A DNA stretch of 6,235 nt from Ignavibacteriota bacterium (GTDB taxonomy: Bacteria > Bacteroidota > Ignavibacteria > Palsa-1295): the NCBI GenBank assembly GCA_025357895.1, contig JANYLL010000128.1, positions 1-6,235 on the forward strand. Reading direction: 5' to 3'. Shown here one piece after another: positions 1 to 6,211 of this stretch. The notes under the pieces were generated by a model. It did no database searches. It was not told where the DNA came from and saw only the letters and a program-made list of their open reading frames with translations. Every line of letters starts with the position of its first letter. Positions within the stretch are counted from its first letter, which is position 1. A program made the position numbers and the translations under genes.

Positions 1-2723
1 TCACCGGAGCTAAACAAGGTAATACGACAAGATTTTTCTGCGTAACGCTTTCGCAAGTATATGCCGGAATTACCGGAGCAGATAAGAATGCATATAAAAA
101 TGTATATAGAATGGATTGGGGCGGAAATTGGCAAGTTGCAAGAACAGGAATAGATGCATCGGCTCTGCCTTTTTTTACTGCGATGTCACTTGCGAATATT
201 AATATTGCCTATATTGCCGGAGGCAGTAACAATGCAAGTCCGACCGTATATAAAACAACCGATGGCGGTGCAAGTTGGGTAAGTGTTTTCAATACTTCCA
301 ATAATCAAAATATTTATACAGGATGGAGCGGCACCAACGGAGATCGTGCCTGGAGTTACGGAGAATATGCACTCGGCTTTTCCGTTGCGCCCGGCGATCC
401 GAATTATGCCGTGATAACCGATCTTGGATTCCCCCATGTAACATCCAGCGGCGGTACAGATTGGCATGCAGCGTATGTGCCTATTGCCGATCAAAATCCG
501 AAAGGTTTAAATACTCCGACCGGTAAAACCTACCATAGTGTAGGAATTGAAAATACGACATGCTGGCAGATCACTTGGCTTGACGGAGCCAATATGTTCG
601 GCTGCTATTCCGATATGAAAGGCACGCGATCTACCGATGCCGGAGTGACTTGGGGATTTAATTATACCGGACATAATGATAACACGATGTATTATGTTGC
701 AAAAGCAGGTGCAAGAGTTTATGGCGCGACATCAAGTGTGCATGATATGTATCAGAGCACGACATTAACTGATTCACGAATTAACGGTGGAACGGGAAAA
801 GTACTTTTCTCAACCGATAACGGTGCCTCATGGCAACTGGAACATAACTTCAGCCATCCGGTGATCTGGCTTGCTTCCGATCCGAAAGATGCAAAGACGC
901 TGTATGCAAGCGTGATCAATAGCTCATCGGGGGGAATCTTTGTCACACATAATGCTGATGCCGGAGCAAGTTCAATTTGGTCGCAGCTTACAAATCCGCC
1001 GCGAACTGAGGGCCACCCGCTCTGTATCAGAGTTCTAAAAAACGGAAATCTTCTTGCGTCATTCTCTGGGCGGCGGACAACAGTATTTACTGTAAGCTCA
1101 GGAGTATTTTTAAGCACTGATGGCGGCACTTCATGGCAGGATCGTTCTGATGCCGGAATGAAATATTGGACATGGGATGTCGTGGTCGATCCGTATGATG
1201 CCACAGAAAATACCTGGTATGCAGGAGTATTCAGCGGCTGGGGCGGCGCTGCAAATAATCTCGGCGGCCTTTATAAAACAACGAATGCAGGTGTTTCCTG
1301 GACAAAAATAAAATCTTCTGACGGAATTACATCCGTAACTTTTTCCCCAAGCGATCCGAACGTCATATATTTTACCGGAGAAACAACAGGTCTTTGGTAT
1401 TCCAATAATCGCAATAGTGCAAATCCGACTTTCTCGCAAGTTGCTTCGTACCCCTTCCGCCAACCGATGCGGGTATTTTTTAATCCAAACGATACGTCAG
1501 AAGTGTGGGTATCGAGTTTTGGAAATGGAATGCGAGTAGGGAAGACCGGTGCAGTAATTGCAAAACCGGGAGCAGTAACACTTATTTCTCCTGCGAATGC
1601 AGATACCAATCAAACACTGACTCCAACGTTAACCTGGAAGTCATTAGCAGAGGCTGCGTCTTATGAAATTCAAGTTTCTTCTGCTCAGGATTTCTCAATG
1701 AAGCTGATGGATTCGAGCGGAGTTAAAATGACAACGCTACAATCTGCAGCGCTTCAGCCACGTACAACATATTATTGGAGAGCGCGGGCATCAAACGCTT
1801 CGGGTGCAGGTCCGTGGTCGGAAGTATGGCATTTCACAACAATGCCGAAAGCTCCGGCAATAACGATCCTTTTATCGCCACCGAATAACTCAATAAAACA
1901 ATCGGTAAACCAGATATTGACATGGCAGCAAACCGCCGATGCCGCTTCGTATTATGTGCAGCTATCCACATCGCAAACTTTTGCAACGATGCTCATAGAT
2001 TCTGTAGGAGTGAAATCAACTTCGCTTTCTATTAACGGACTAAAAAACTCTACGATATATTATTGGAAAGTATCGGCAAGTAATATTTCAGGAAATGGCT
2101 TATGGTCAGAAACATGGCAATTCACGACAACGGATATTCAGATCCCGGCGCCAGAGGGACCGGTCCTTATCTCCCCTGAAAATGGATTCAGCTTTACTGA
2201 TGCGCTCACTCATTTCTTATGGCATAGGACTGTTAATGCAAAAACATATCAAATTACTATTGCCAAGGATACGGAATTTCAACACATTGTTCTTTCATCT
2301 TCAAAAATTATGGACACAACATTTACTTTAAGTGTTTTGCCTCCAAACAGTAAATATTACTGGAGAGTGCAGGCATTCGGTGATGGAGGAAATAGTCCCA
2401 ATTCTGAGGTTAGGTATTTCATTATCAATATTCCTTCAGATGGAGTTGCTGATCTTAATAGAAATTCTTATTTCCTTTCAAATTATCCCAATCCTTTTTC
2501 TTCTCAATCGACGATTCTCTATTCTTTAGCAGATGCCGGAATGGTATCGCTTAAATTATATGACATCTTAGGAAAAGAGATGCAAACAATTGCATCCGGA
2601 CTTACTGAAGCAGGAATTCATTCACTGCATCTTGAAGGAAATTCGATGGCAGCCGGAAGCTACGTTATCAGACTTGAAGTAAACGGAAAGACGGCTTCAC
2701 AAATTATTCAGGTCGTAAAATAG
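1..2723 (+). CDS. Secreted Asp-box (BNR) beta-propeller protein with three FN3-like domains and T9SS sorting domain; 5' end outside window
   Basis: The reading frame is open from the first complete codon (position 3) to TAG at 2721-2723, so at least 906 residues are present and the N-terminus is missing. The ATG at 111 is not a credible start: it lies inside a degenerate Asp-box (YRMDWGGNW, 102-128) and the frame continues upstream with the same composition. Asp-box motifs (S/T-x-D-x-G-x-x-W) recur at about 255-278, 444-464, 630-653, 810-833, 951-980, 1113-1136 and 1278-1301, each in a blade of roughly 50-60 residues; this is the pattern of sialidase-like, GH74/xyloglucanase-like and sortilin/Ycf48-like propellers. 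Three FN3-like domains follow (about 1572-1841, 1857-2132, 2160-2429), then a T9SS type A sorting domain (2478-2720). The protein is therefore exported and probably surface-bound or released. Catalytic activity cannot be assigned: no sialidase or GH74 catalytic set is recognisable in the visible part, and it could be a purely binding propeller. The fold is fairly certain, the function is not. Confidence 0.93.
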   Translation, partial: TGAKQGNTTRFFCVTLSQVYAGITGADKNAYKNVYRMDWGGNWQVARTGIDASALPFFTAMSLANINIAYIAGGSNNASPTVYKTTDGGASWVSVFNTSNNQNIYTGWSGTNGDRAWSYGEYALGFSVAPGDPNYAVITDLGFPHVTSSGGTDWHAAYVPIADQNPKGLNTPTGKTYHSVGIENTTCWQITWLDGANMFGCYSDMKGTRSTDAGVTWGFNYTGHNDNTMYYVAKAGARVYGATSSVHDMYQSTTLTDSRINGGTGKVLFSTDNGASWQLEHNFSHPVIWLASDPKDAKTLYASVINSSSGGIFVTHNADAGASSIWSQLTNPPRTEGHPLCIRVLKNGNLLASFSGRRTTVFTVSSGVFLSTDGGTSWQDRSDAGMKYWTWDVVVDPYDATENTWYAGVFSGWGGAANNLGGLYKTTNAGVSWTKIKSSDGITSVTFSPSDPNVIYFTGETTGLWYSNNRNSANPTFSQVASYPFRQPMRVFFNPNDTSEVWVSSFGNGMRVGKTGAVIAKPGAVTLISPANADTNQTLTPTLTWKSLAEAASYEIQVSSAQDFSMKLMDSSGVKMTTLQSAALQPRTTYYWRARASNASGAGPWSEVWHFTTMPKAPAITILLSPPNNSIKQSVNQILTWQQTADAASYYVQLSTSQTFATMLIDSVGVKSTSLSINGLKNSTIYYWKVSASNISGNGLWSETWQFTTTDIQIPAPEGPVLISPENGFSFTDALTHFLWHRTVNAKTYQITIAKDTEFQHIVLSSSKIMDTTFTLSVLPPNSKYYWRVQAFGDGGNSPNSEVRYFIINIPSDGVADLNRNSYFLSNYPNPFSSQSTILYSLADAGMVSLKLYDILGKEMQTIASGLTEAGIHSLHLEGNSMAAGSYVIRLEVNGKTASQIIQVVK
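102..1301 (+). repeat. Asp-box (BNR) protein repeats forming a beta-propeller
   Basis: At least seven Asp-box motifs are readable in the translation, for example TTDGGASW (255-278), STDAGVTW (630-653), STDNGASW (810-833), STDGGTSW (1113-1136) and TTNAGVSW (1278-1301). Degenerate copies occur at 102-128, 444-464 and 951-980. The last three well-formed motifs are spaced about 54-55 codons apart. Each is preceded or followed by a 'DPxDxxxxYAxxxxG' strand pair (for example SDPKDAKTLYAS and FSPSDPNVIYFTG), as is usual in GH74- and sortilin-type propellers. Asp-boxes are structural turns between propeller strands and do not by themselves mark an active site. Confidence 0.85.
1572..2429 (+). repeat. 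Three tandem FN3-like domains in the propeller protein
   Basis: Three units of about 90 residues share one pattern: an opening 'LISPxN', a Trp in the 'LTWxxxxxAxxYxIQ(V/L)S' strand, then 'YYWR/KVxAxN', and a closing 'WSExWxFTT'. They lie at about 1572-1841, 1857-2132 and 2160-2429; the third is more diverged (FLWHRTVNAKTYQITIA, YYWRVQAFGDGG). Such domains normally act as spacers between a catalytic or binding module and the secretion domain. The same module type appears twice in the downstream gene (5290-5559 and 5566-5850), which suggests a shared module pool. Confidence 0.82.
2478..2720 (+). other. T9SS type A C-terminal sorting domain of the propeller protein
   Basis: The last 81 residues begin SNYPNPFSSQSTILYSL, continue with VSLKLYDILGKEMQTI and end with GSYVIRLEVNGK followed by a short strand finishing in VVK. 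This is the type A sorting domain layout (Por secretion tail): a Pro-Asn-Pro opening, a central 'LYDxLG+E' turn and a final basic residue. In characterised T9SS substrates this domain directs passage across the outer membrane and is usually removed when the cargo is released or attached to the surface. Confidence 0.93.
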
Positions 2724-2732
2724 ATTGTTGTC

Positions 2733-2763
2733 CTGAAGAGACGCGGTCTTCGCGTATCTTCAG
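2733..2763. repeat. Intergenic imperfect palindrome (12 base pairs, one mismatch, 5-base loop)
   Basis: The arms read CTGAAGA-g-ACGCG and CGCGT-a-TCTTCAG around the loop gtctt. This gives twelve Watson-Crick pairs interrupted by a single G-A mismatch. It begins nine bases after the stop codon of the propeller gene. No T-run follows on either strand, so it is not a standard intrinsic terminator. It could be an mRNA-stabilising 3' hairpin, a weak or Rho-assisted terminator, or a copy of a dispersed palindromic repeat. The hairpin itself is certain from the sequence; its role is open. The rest of the 2724-2829 gap shows no gene. Confidence 0.7.
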
Positions 2764-2829
2764 TTGCATTTATTATGTAACTATCGATTGCCGCAACAGT
2801 GTTTACTTTGCATATTCTTACTGCCTGCT

Positions 2830-2886
2830 ATGAAAAAAACTTCTCTGTTCCTTCTAATTATCCTTTTTCCTGCTCACTCTTTTGCT
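2830..2886 (+). other. Signal peptide of the GH20-like enzyme
   Basis: Residues 1-19 have a Lys-Lys n-region, a run of Leu/Ile/Phe from residue 5 to 13 and a short polar c-region ending S-F-A before Lys20. No Cys follows the cleavage site, so this is a Sec/signal peptidase I export signal and not a lipoprotein one. It gives the Sec step that precedes T9SS passage of the outer membrane. Confidence 0.85.
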
Positions 2887-5800
2887 AAAGACATAAACTC
2901 TATTTATCCCTATCCGAAAGCTGCTTGGAATAAATCCGGACAATTTACAATTACAAATGTAACGAAACTTGTCATTCCCGATTCTCCGACTCAGGCACAG
3001 TTAGCCGCTATTGCTTCTTTACAAACCGCTATAGAAAAACAAGTTGGGTATAGGTTGTCGGTAACTTCGATAGGAAGTTATTCCGGTACTTCCGGCATTA
3101 TTATCGGTGAAGCAAATACGAATACTTTTCTACAAAATCATTTGAAACCGGTAATGCCTTCCGGCGAATCAATGCCTTTTGCACAAGGATATGTTCTTGA
3201 TATTTCTTCGAGTGAAATTCTCATCTCAGGAAGCGACACCGATGGTACATTCAATGCTATTGCTACACTTACTCAACTATTTACTACTTCGGGACAGACG
3301 ATCACAATAAACTCTGCTCATGTTTGGGATTATCCTGATTATCCTGCAAGGTGGGTTTTCTCGACGCATAATCTTCTTGTTCCTGCGCAAGTTTCGTTAG
3401 TAGAAAACATTGCCGATACAATGTCACTTTATAAACTTAATGGTCTTCAGCAAAACGATTTTAAGTATTCTATTTTGCAGATCATGGGTCCGAATTATTT
3501 TCATAATGCAGATTCGCTAAAAGCACATGTTGCAAGAGAGAATATCGAGATTATTCCCGGAGTGATCGGACTTGGATGGTCAAGCGGTATTTTGTATAAT
3601 GATCCCAACCTTGCAGAGGGTCTGCCTGCGTCGGCAACATTTGTGATGGAATCGGATACAGGAAGACTTGTTCCGAATCCACAAACCGTTATTGCAAATG
3701 GTGATTTTGAAAATATTACCAATAATCAATTCACCGGATGGAATGGCGGCGGAAGTTTTTATGACGGACCGAATATCAGTGCATTCGTCGATAATTCTGT
3801 TTTCCATAGCGGCACAACAAGTGCAAGATGCACTAATTTTGCTGCCGGAAATGCCGGAGGGAATTGCAGGTTTGCAAAACTTGTGAATTGTGATTCAAAT
3901 AAATCTTATTCGATGTCGGCATGGATCAAGACACAAAATTTGCAGGGCGGCAATATTCAAATGCTTGCATTGGGCGGAGTCAGCGGGCAGAGCCTTACAT
4001 TTACCCAGCTTTCAATACCTTCAACAGCAGAATGGACAAGGGTCGAAGTCAATTTTAATTCACTCGGTAATACTTCGATCAGGCTGTATGTCGGAATCTG
4101 GGGCGGCATATCAGGTACAATGTGGATCGATGATTTTGCTGTGCATGAATCCGGTTTATGTAATGTGCTTCGGCGTACCGGAACTCCGGTAACAGTGCAA
4201 AATAAAAATACAGGGAATATCTACACAGAGGGAATAGATTATATTAAGATCGTTGATCCGAAAGTTGAATCCAATAAAGATAATTATTTCCCGTATCATA
4301 CTCCGCCGATATTTAAACGGATCGCAGGTGGCGCTATTAAAAATGGCGACAGCGTCATGATCAATTACTACCATCCTTTCGCTGCTATTAGCGATAACAG
4401 CGGTAATGGTAGTGTAATGGCATGTGTCTCGGAAGATACGCTCTATAAAATATTGGGTGATCAAATTACAAGAGTCAATAATCTTTATCACCCTTCGAGT
4501 TTTTTTATGGGACATGATGAGATCAGAAATATGAATCATGATAAGATCTGTCTTGGCCGTCATAAATCTCCGACTGATCTTCTTTCTGATAATATGACGC
4601 GATGCCATGATATAATTCGCGCCACAAGTCTTGCTTCAGATATTTTGATGTGGAGCGATATGGTTGATTCGCTGCATAATGCATATAAAAATTATTATTT
4701 AATAAATGGCGATCTGACCGGCGATTGGAATACCATTCCAAAAGATATTACAATTGTCAATTGGAACGGCGGAAATTCTAAAGCATCGCTTCAATTCTTC
4801 GAACATTACGGATTCAAACAGATCTCTTCTCCATATTATGATGTCGGCAATACCTCAACGATTCGCGCATGGCGAATCGCTCAGGAAGGAGTGAGTAACG
4901 TCCGAGGCATGATGTACACGACGTGGCAAGGTGATTATAATTTCCTCCGACCCTTCGCATATTATGCCTGGGGAGCCGGACCGAATATTATTCATACTCC
5001 GCTCGATACAAGTGTTCTCGGAATGAGTAGCTTTCCGGTTACAGCGCAAATTATTAGAGACCCGTTCGATAATACCGATGCGATCGCTTCGGCAAAGATG
5101 ACAATTTCCGATAGCATCGGCACCACGCTGAATACTTTGACGCTTACTAATAGCGGCGGAAATACCTATGTGGCAACCGTTCCAAATACATATCAGAACG
5201 GCTTTCGTTATTTTATTTCGGCGACGAATAAACAGGGGATAACACGGAATTTACCAACATATATTATTGGTGCAGGAGGTAGTTTGCCGGAAGCACCAAC
5301 TCTTATTTCGCCAGTAAACAATTCCCAGGATACATTGATGATGCAGATCTTGAAATGGAATTCTGTTGCTTCTGCAAATAAGTATCGCATACAAGTTTCT
5401 TTATTTCAGAATTTTTCCTCAGTGATTGTTGATTCAATTTCAACAACAACTGTATTGCCTATGGATTTTCCGGCAAATAAAATGCCTTATTATTGGCGGG
5501 TGCAAGCTATAAGCGATGTCGGAGCCGGTGCATGGTCAGGAGTATGGAAATTTTCCATACTCTGCGTTCCACCGATACCAACTCCGTTATCGCCGCTTGA
5601 TTCAACAACAATTTATAGCGATACTACAATACTTACATGGACGACCTCTGCATGGGATCAAGGCTTTGACCTGCAGGTTTCTACAAACGCTCAATTCTCG
5701 AATAATTTTGTGGATGTTACGAACTTGACAAATTCTTCCTATATAGTTTCTCTCATGTCTCCGGGACGGCAATATTTTTGGCATGTAAAGGCATCTTCCT

Positions 5801-6141
5801 CTCCAACGGGAAATACTCCCTGGTCGGTAACAAAAAAATATAAAACTTCACCATCTTTTGGAATAGCAAAAAGTAAGTCATTTGACCTTTCGTTAACAAA
5901 TCATCCTAATCCATCCCGCTCAGAAACGACGATCGATTTTACAATTCCTCATTCAGGAATCGTAACGCTTCGCTTATTCGATATACTTGGCAGAGAAATA
6001 AAATCAGTCCTATCGGAATATAGAGGATCCGGTACTTATGAAATGAGTTTTAAAACAACTGACTTGGCGGAAGGTACATACATTTTGAAACTTGAAACTT
6101 CGGACGGAATTATTACCAAGCGTATACAGATCATCAAATAA
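2830..6141 (+). CDS. Secreted GH20-like glycoside hydrolase with CBM inserted in the catalytic region, Ig/FN3 domains and T9SS sorting domain
   Basis: This is a complete 1103-residue protein. The ATG at 2830 was chosen because it opens a classic signal peptide (MKK, hydrophobic core, likely cleavage after AHSFA at residue 19). An in-frame TTG at 2764 would put 22 unlikely residues in front of it. No Shine-Dalgarno is visible, as is usual in Bacteroidota. Domains: residues 22-165, GH20b-like alpha/beta domain (GYVLDI, ILISGSDTDGTFNAIATLTQLF-type segment); 168-283, first part of a barrel beginning DYPDYPARWVF; 285-442, CBM4/9-like module (opens NGDFEN, ends MWIDDFAVHE); 443-515, beta-rich insert (YTEGIDY to INYYHP); 516-715, second part of the barrel with FFMGHDEIR (Asp563-Glu564), MWSDM (608-610), VNWNGG and TTWQGDY; 730-813, Ig-like; 821-910 and 913-1007, FN3-like; 1018-1103, T9SS sorting domain. 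In GH20 the Asp-Glu of H-x-G-G-D-E is catalytic, so Asp563-Glu564 are the inferred equivalents; the preceding Gly-His departs from the classical motif. Likely role: exo-acting hexosaminidase or related glycosidase. Substrate unknown. Confidence 0.92.
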   Translation: MKKTSLFLLIILFPAHSFAKDINSIYPYPKAAWNKSGQFTITNVTKLVIPDSPTQAQLAAIASLQTAIEKQVGYRLSVTSIGSYSGTSGIIIGEANTNTFLQNHLKPVMPSGESMPFAQGYVLDISSSEILISGSDTDGTFNAIATLTQLFTTSGQTITINSAHVWDYPDYPARWVFSTHNLLVPAQVSLVENIADTMSLYKLNGLQQNDFKYSILQIMGPNYFHNADSLKAHVARENIEIIPGVIGLGWSSGILYNDPNLAEGLPASATFVMESDTGRLVPNPQTVIANGDFENITNNQFTGWNGGGSFYDGPNISAFVDNSVFHSGTTSARCTNFAAGNAGGNCRFAKLVNCDSNKSYSMSAWIKTQNLQGGNIQMLALGGVSGQSLTFTQLSIPSTAEWTRVEVNFNSLGNTSIRLYVGIWGGISGTMWIDDFAVHESGLCNVLRRTGTPVTVQNKNTGNIYTEGIDYIKIVDPKVESNKDNYFPYHTPPIFKRIAGGAIKNGDSVMINYYHPFAAISDNSGNGSVMACVSEDTLYKILGDQITRVNNLYHPSSFFMGHDEIRNMNHDKICLGRHKSPTDLLSDNMTRCHDIIRATSLASDILMWSDMVDSLHNAYKNYYLINGDLTGDWNTIPKDITIVNWNGGNSKASLQFFEHYGFKQISSPYYDVGNTSTIRAWRIAQEGVSNVRGMMYTTWQGDYNFLRPFAYYAWGAGPNIIHTPLDTSVLGMSSFPVTAQIIRDPFDNTDAIASAKMTISDSIGTTLNTLTLTNSGGNTYVATVPNTYQNGFRYFISATNKQGITRNLPTYIIGAGGSLPEAPTLISPVNNSQDTLMMQILKWNSVASANKYRIQVSLFQNFSSVIVDSISTTTVLPMDFPANKMPYYWRVQAISDVGAGAWSGVWKFSILCVPPIPTPLSPLDSTTIYSDTTILTWTTSAWDQGFDLQVSTNAQFSNNFVDVTNLTNSSYIVSLMSPGRQYFWHVKASSSPTGNTPWSVTKKYKTSPSFGIAKSKSFDLSLTNHPNPSRSETTIDFTIPHSGIVTLRLFDILGREIKSVLSEYRGSGTYEMSFKTTDLAEGTYILKLETSDGIITKRIQIIK
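3682..4155 (+). other. CBM4/9-like carbohydrate-binding module inserted inside the GH20-like barrel
   Basis: Residues 285-442 open with ANGDFEN and FTGWNGGG, the common entry to CBM4/9-type jelly-roll modules. They continue with HSGTTSARC, a YSMSAWIKT strand, EWTRVEVNF and a closing MWIDDFAVHE, each a typical position in that family. Sequences belonging to the barrel flank it on both sides: EIIPGVIGLGW and a PNLAEG segment before it, and the HDEIR active-site segment after it. The module is therefore nested in the catalytic region and not appended. Three Cys residues inside the module (334, 346, 354) and one just after it (444) could form disulfides in the extracellular protein; that is inference. 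Confidence 0.78.
5290..5850 (+). repeat. Two tandem FN3-like domains in the GH20-like enzyme
   Basis: Unit one (residues 821-910) shows 'PTLISPVN', 'LKWNSVASANKYRIQVS', 'YYWRVQAISDVGAGAWSGVWKF'. Unit two (913-1007) shows 'PTPLSPLDS', 'ILTWTTSAWDQGFDLQVS' and 'YFWHVKASSSPTGNTPWS'. Unit one is close in pattern to the first FN3 unit of the upstream gene (LISPAN, SYEIQVSSAQDFS, SGAGPWSEVWHF). They are probably spacers between the enzyme and the sorting domain. Confidence 0.8.
5540..5562. repeat. Perfect 11-base inverted repeat inside the coding sequence
   Basis: The arms GAGTATGGAAA and TTTCCATACTC flank one central T. On RNA it could fold as a 10-pair stem with a 3-base loop. It codes for G-V-W-K-F-S-I-L at the end of the first FN3-like domain, so it lies at a module boundary. 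No T-run follows. Whether it has any function is unknown. Confidence 0.6.
5881..6138 (+). other. T9SS type A C-terminal sorting domain of the GH20-like enzyme
   Basis: Residues 1018-1103 begin FDLSLTNHPNPSRSETTIDF, continue VTLRLFDILGREIKSV and end EGTYILKLETSDG followed by a short strand finishing in IIK. It matches the domain of the upstream gene position by position, with HPNPS in place of YPNPF. The role is the same: recognition by the type IX secretion machinery. Confidence 0.92.
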
Positions 6142-6148
6142 ATGATCT
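6128..6148. repeat. Small inverted repeat spanning the stop codon
   Basis: AGATCAT and ATGATCT (7 bases each) flank a 7-base loop that contains the TAA stop codon. It sits directly before the terminator hairpin. It may be a coincidence or a minor addition to the 3' end structure. Confidence 0.4.
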
Positions 6149-6154
6149 AAAAGA

Positions 6155-6191
6155 AAAATGCGGTTCGCTTGAAGCGAACCGCATTTTGTTT
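6155..6191. terminator. Bidirectional intrinsic terminator between convergent genes
   Basis: A 15-pair perfect stem (6155-6169 with 6173-6187) has the core ATGCGGTTCGCT / AGCGAACCGCAT and a 3-base loop TGA. On the plus strand it is followed by a TTTTGTTTAT tract and stands 13 bases after the stop of the GH20-like gene. On the minus strand the stem is followed by TTTTTCTTTTAG, an even better T-tract, 24 bases after the stop of the convergent reading frame. It should end transcription from both sides. Confidence 0.92.
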
Positions 6192-6211
6192 ATCCAAAAA
6201 ATTTGAATAAT

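Noticed and set aside
86..108. AT-rich near-repeat (gcatataaaa / gtatat) as a promoter for a start at 111
   Set aside because: It lies inside the continuing reading frame and codes for a propeller strand (N-A-Y-K-N-V-Y-R).
111..113. ATG at 111 as the start of the first gene
   Set aside because: It lies within a degenerate Asp-box, has no signal peptide after it, and the frame is open to the window edge with similar sequence.
752..1609. Minus-strand open frames of about 110-150 codons (752-1204, 1131-1463, 1271-1609)
   Set aside because: They lie opposite a well-supported coding region, overlap each other in different frames and show no recognisable domain; they are reading-frame shadows.
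2803..2810. TTACTTTG as a Bacteroidota-type -7 promoter element (TAnnTTTG) before the second gene
   Set aside because: It has one mismatch, no TTG -33 element at the usual distance (the nearest TTG copies are too near or too far) and would leave a very short leader; support is too weak to annotate.
2764..2829. In-frame TTG at 2764 as start of the second gene (22 extra residues)
   Set aside because: It begins at the foot of the hairpin, and the added residues would put an odd Cys-rich stretch before a textbook signal peptide that starts at the ATG at 2830.
4156..4608. Minus-strand open frame of 150 codons opposite the GH20-like active-site region
   Set aside because: It overlaps the conserved HDEIR region of the plus-strand gene and its translation has no domain-like pattern.
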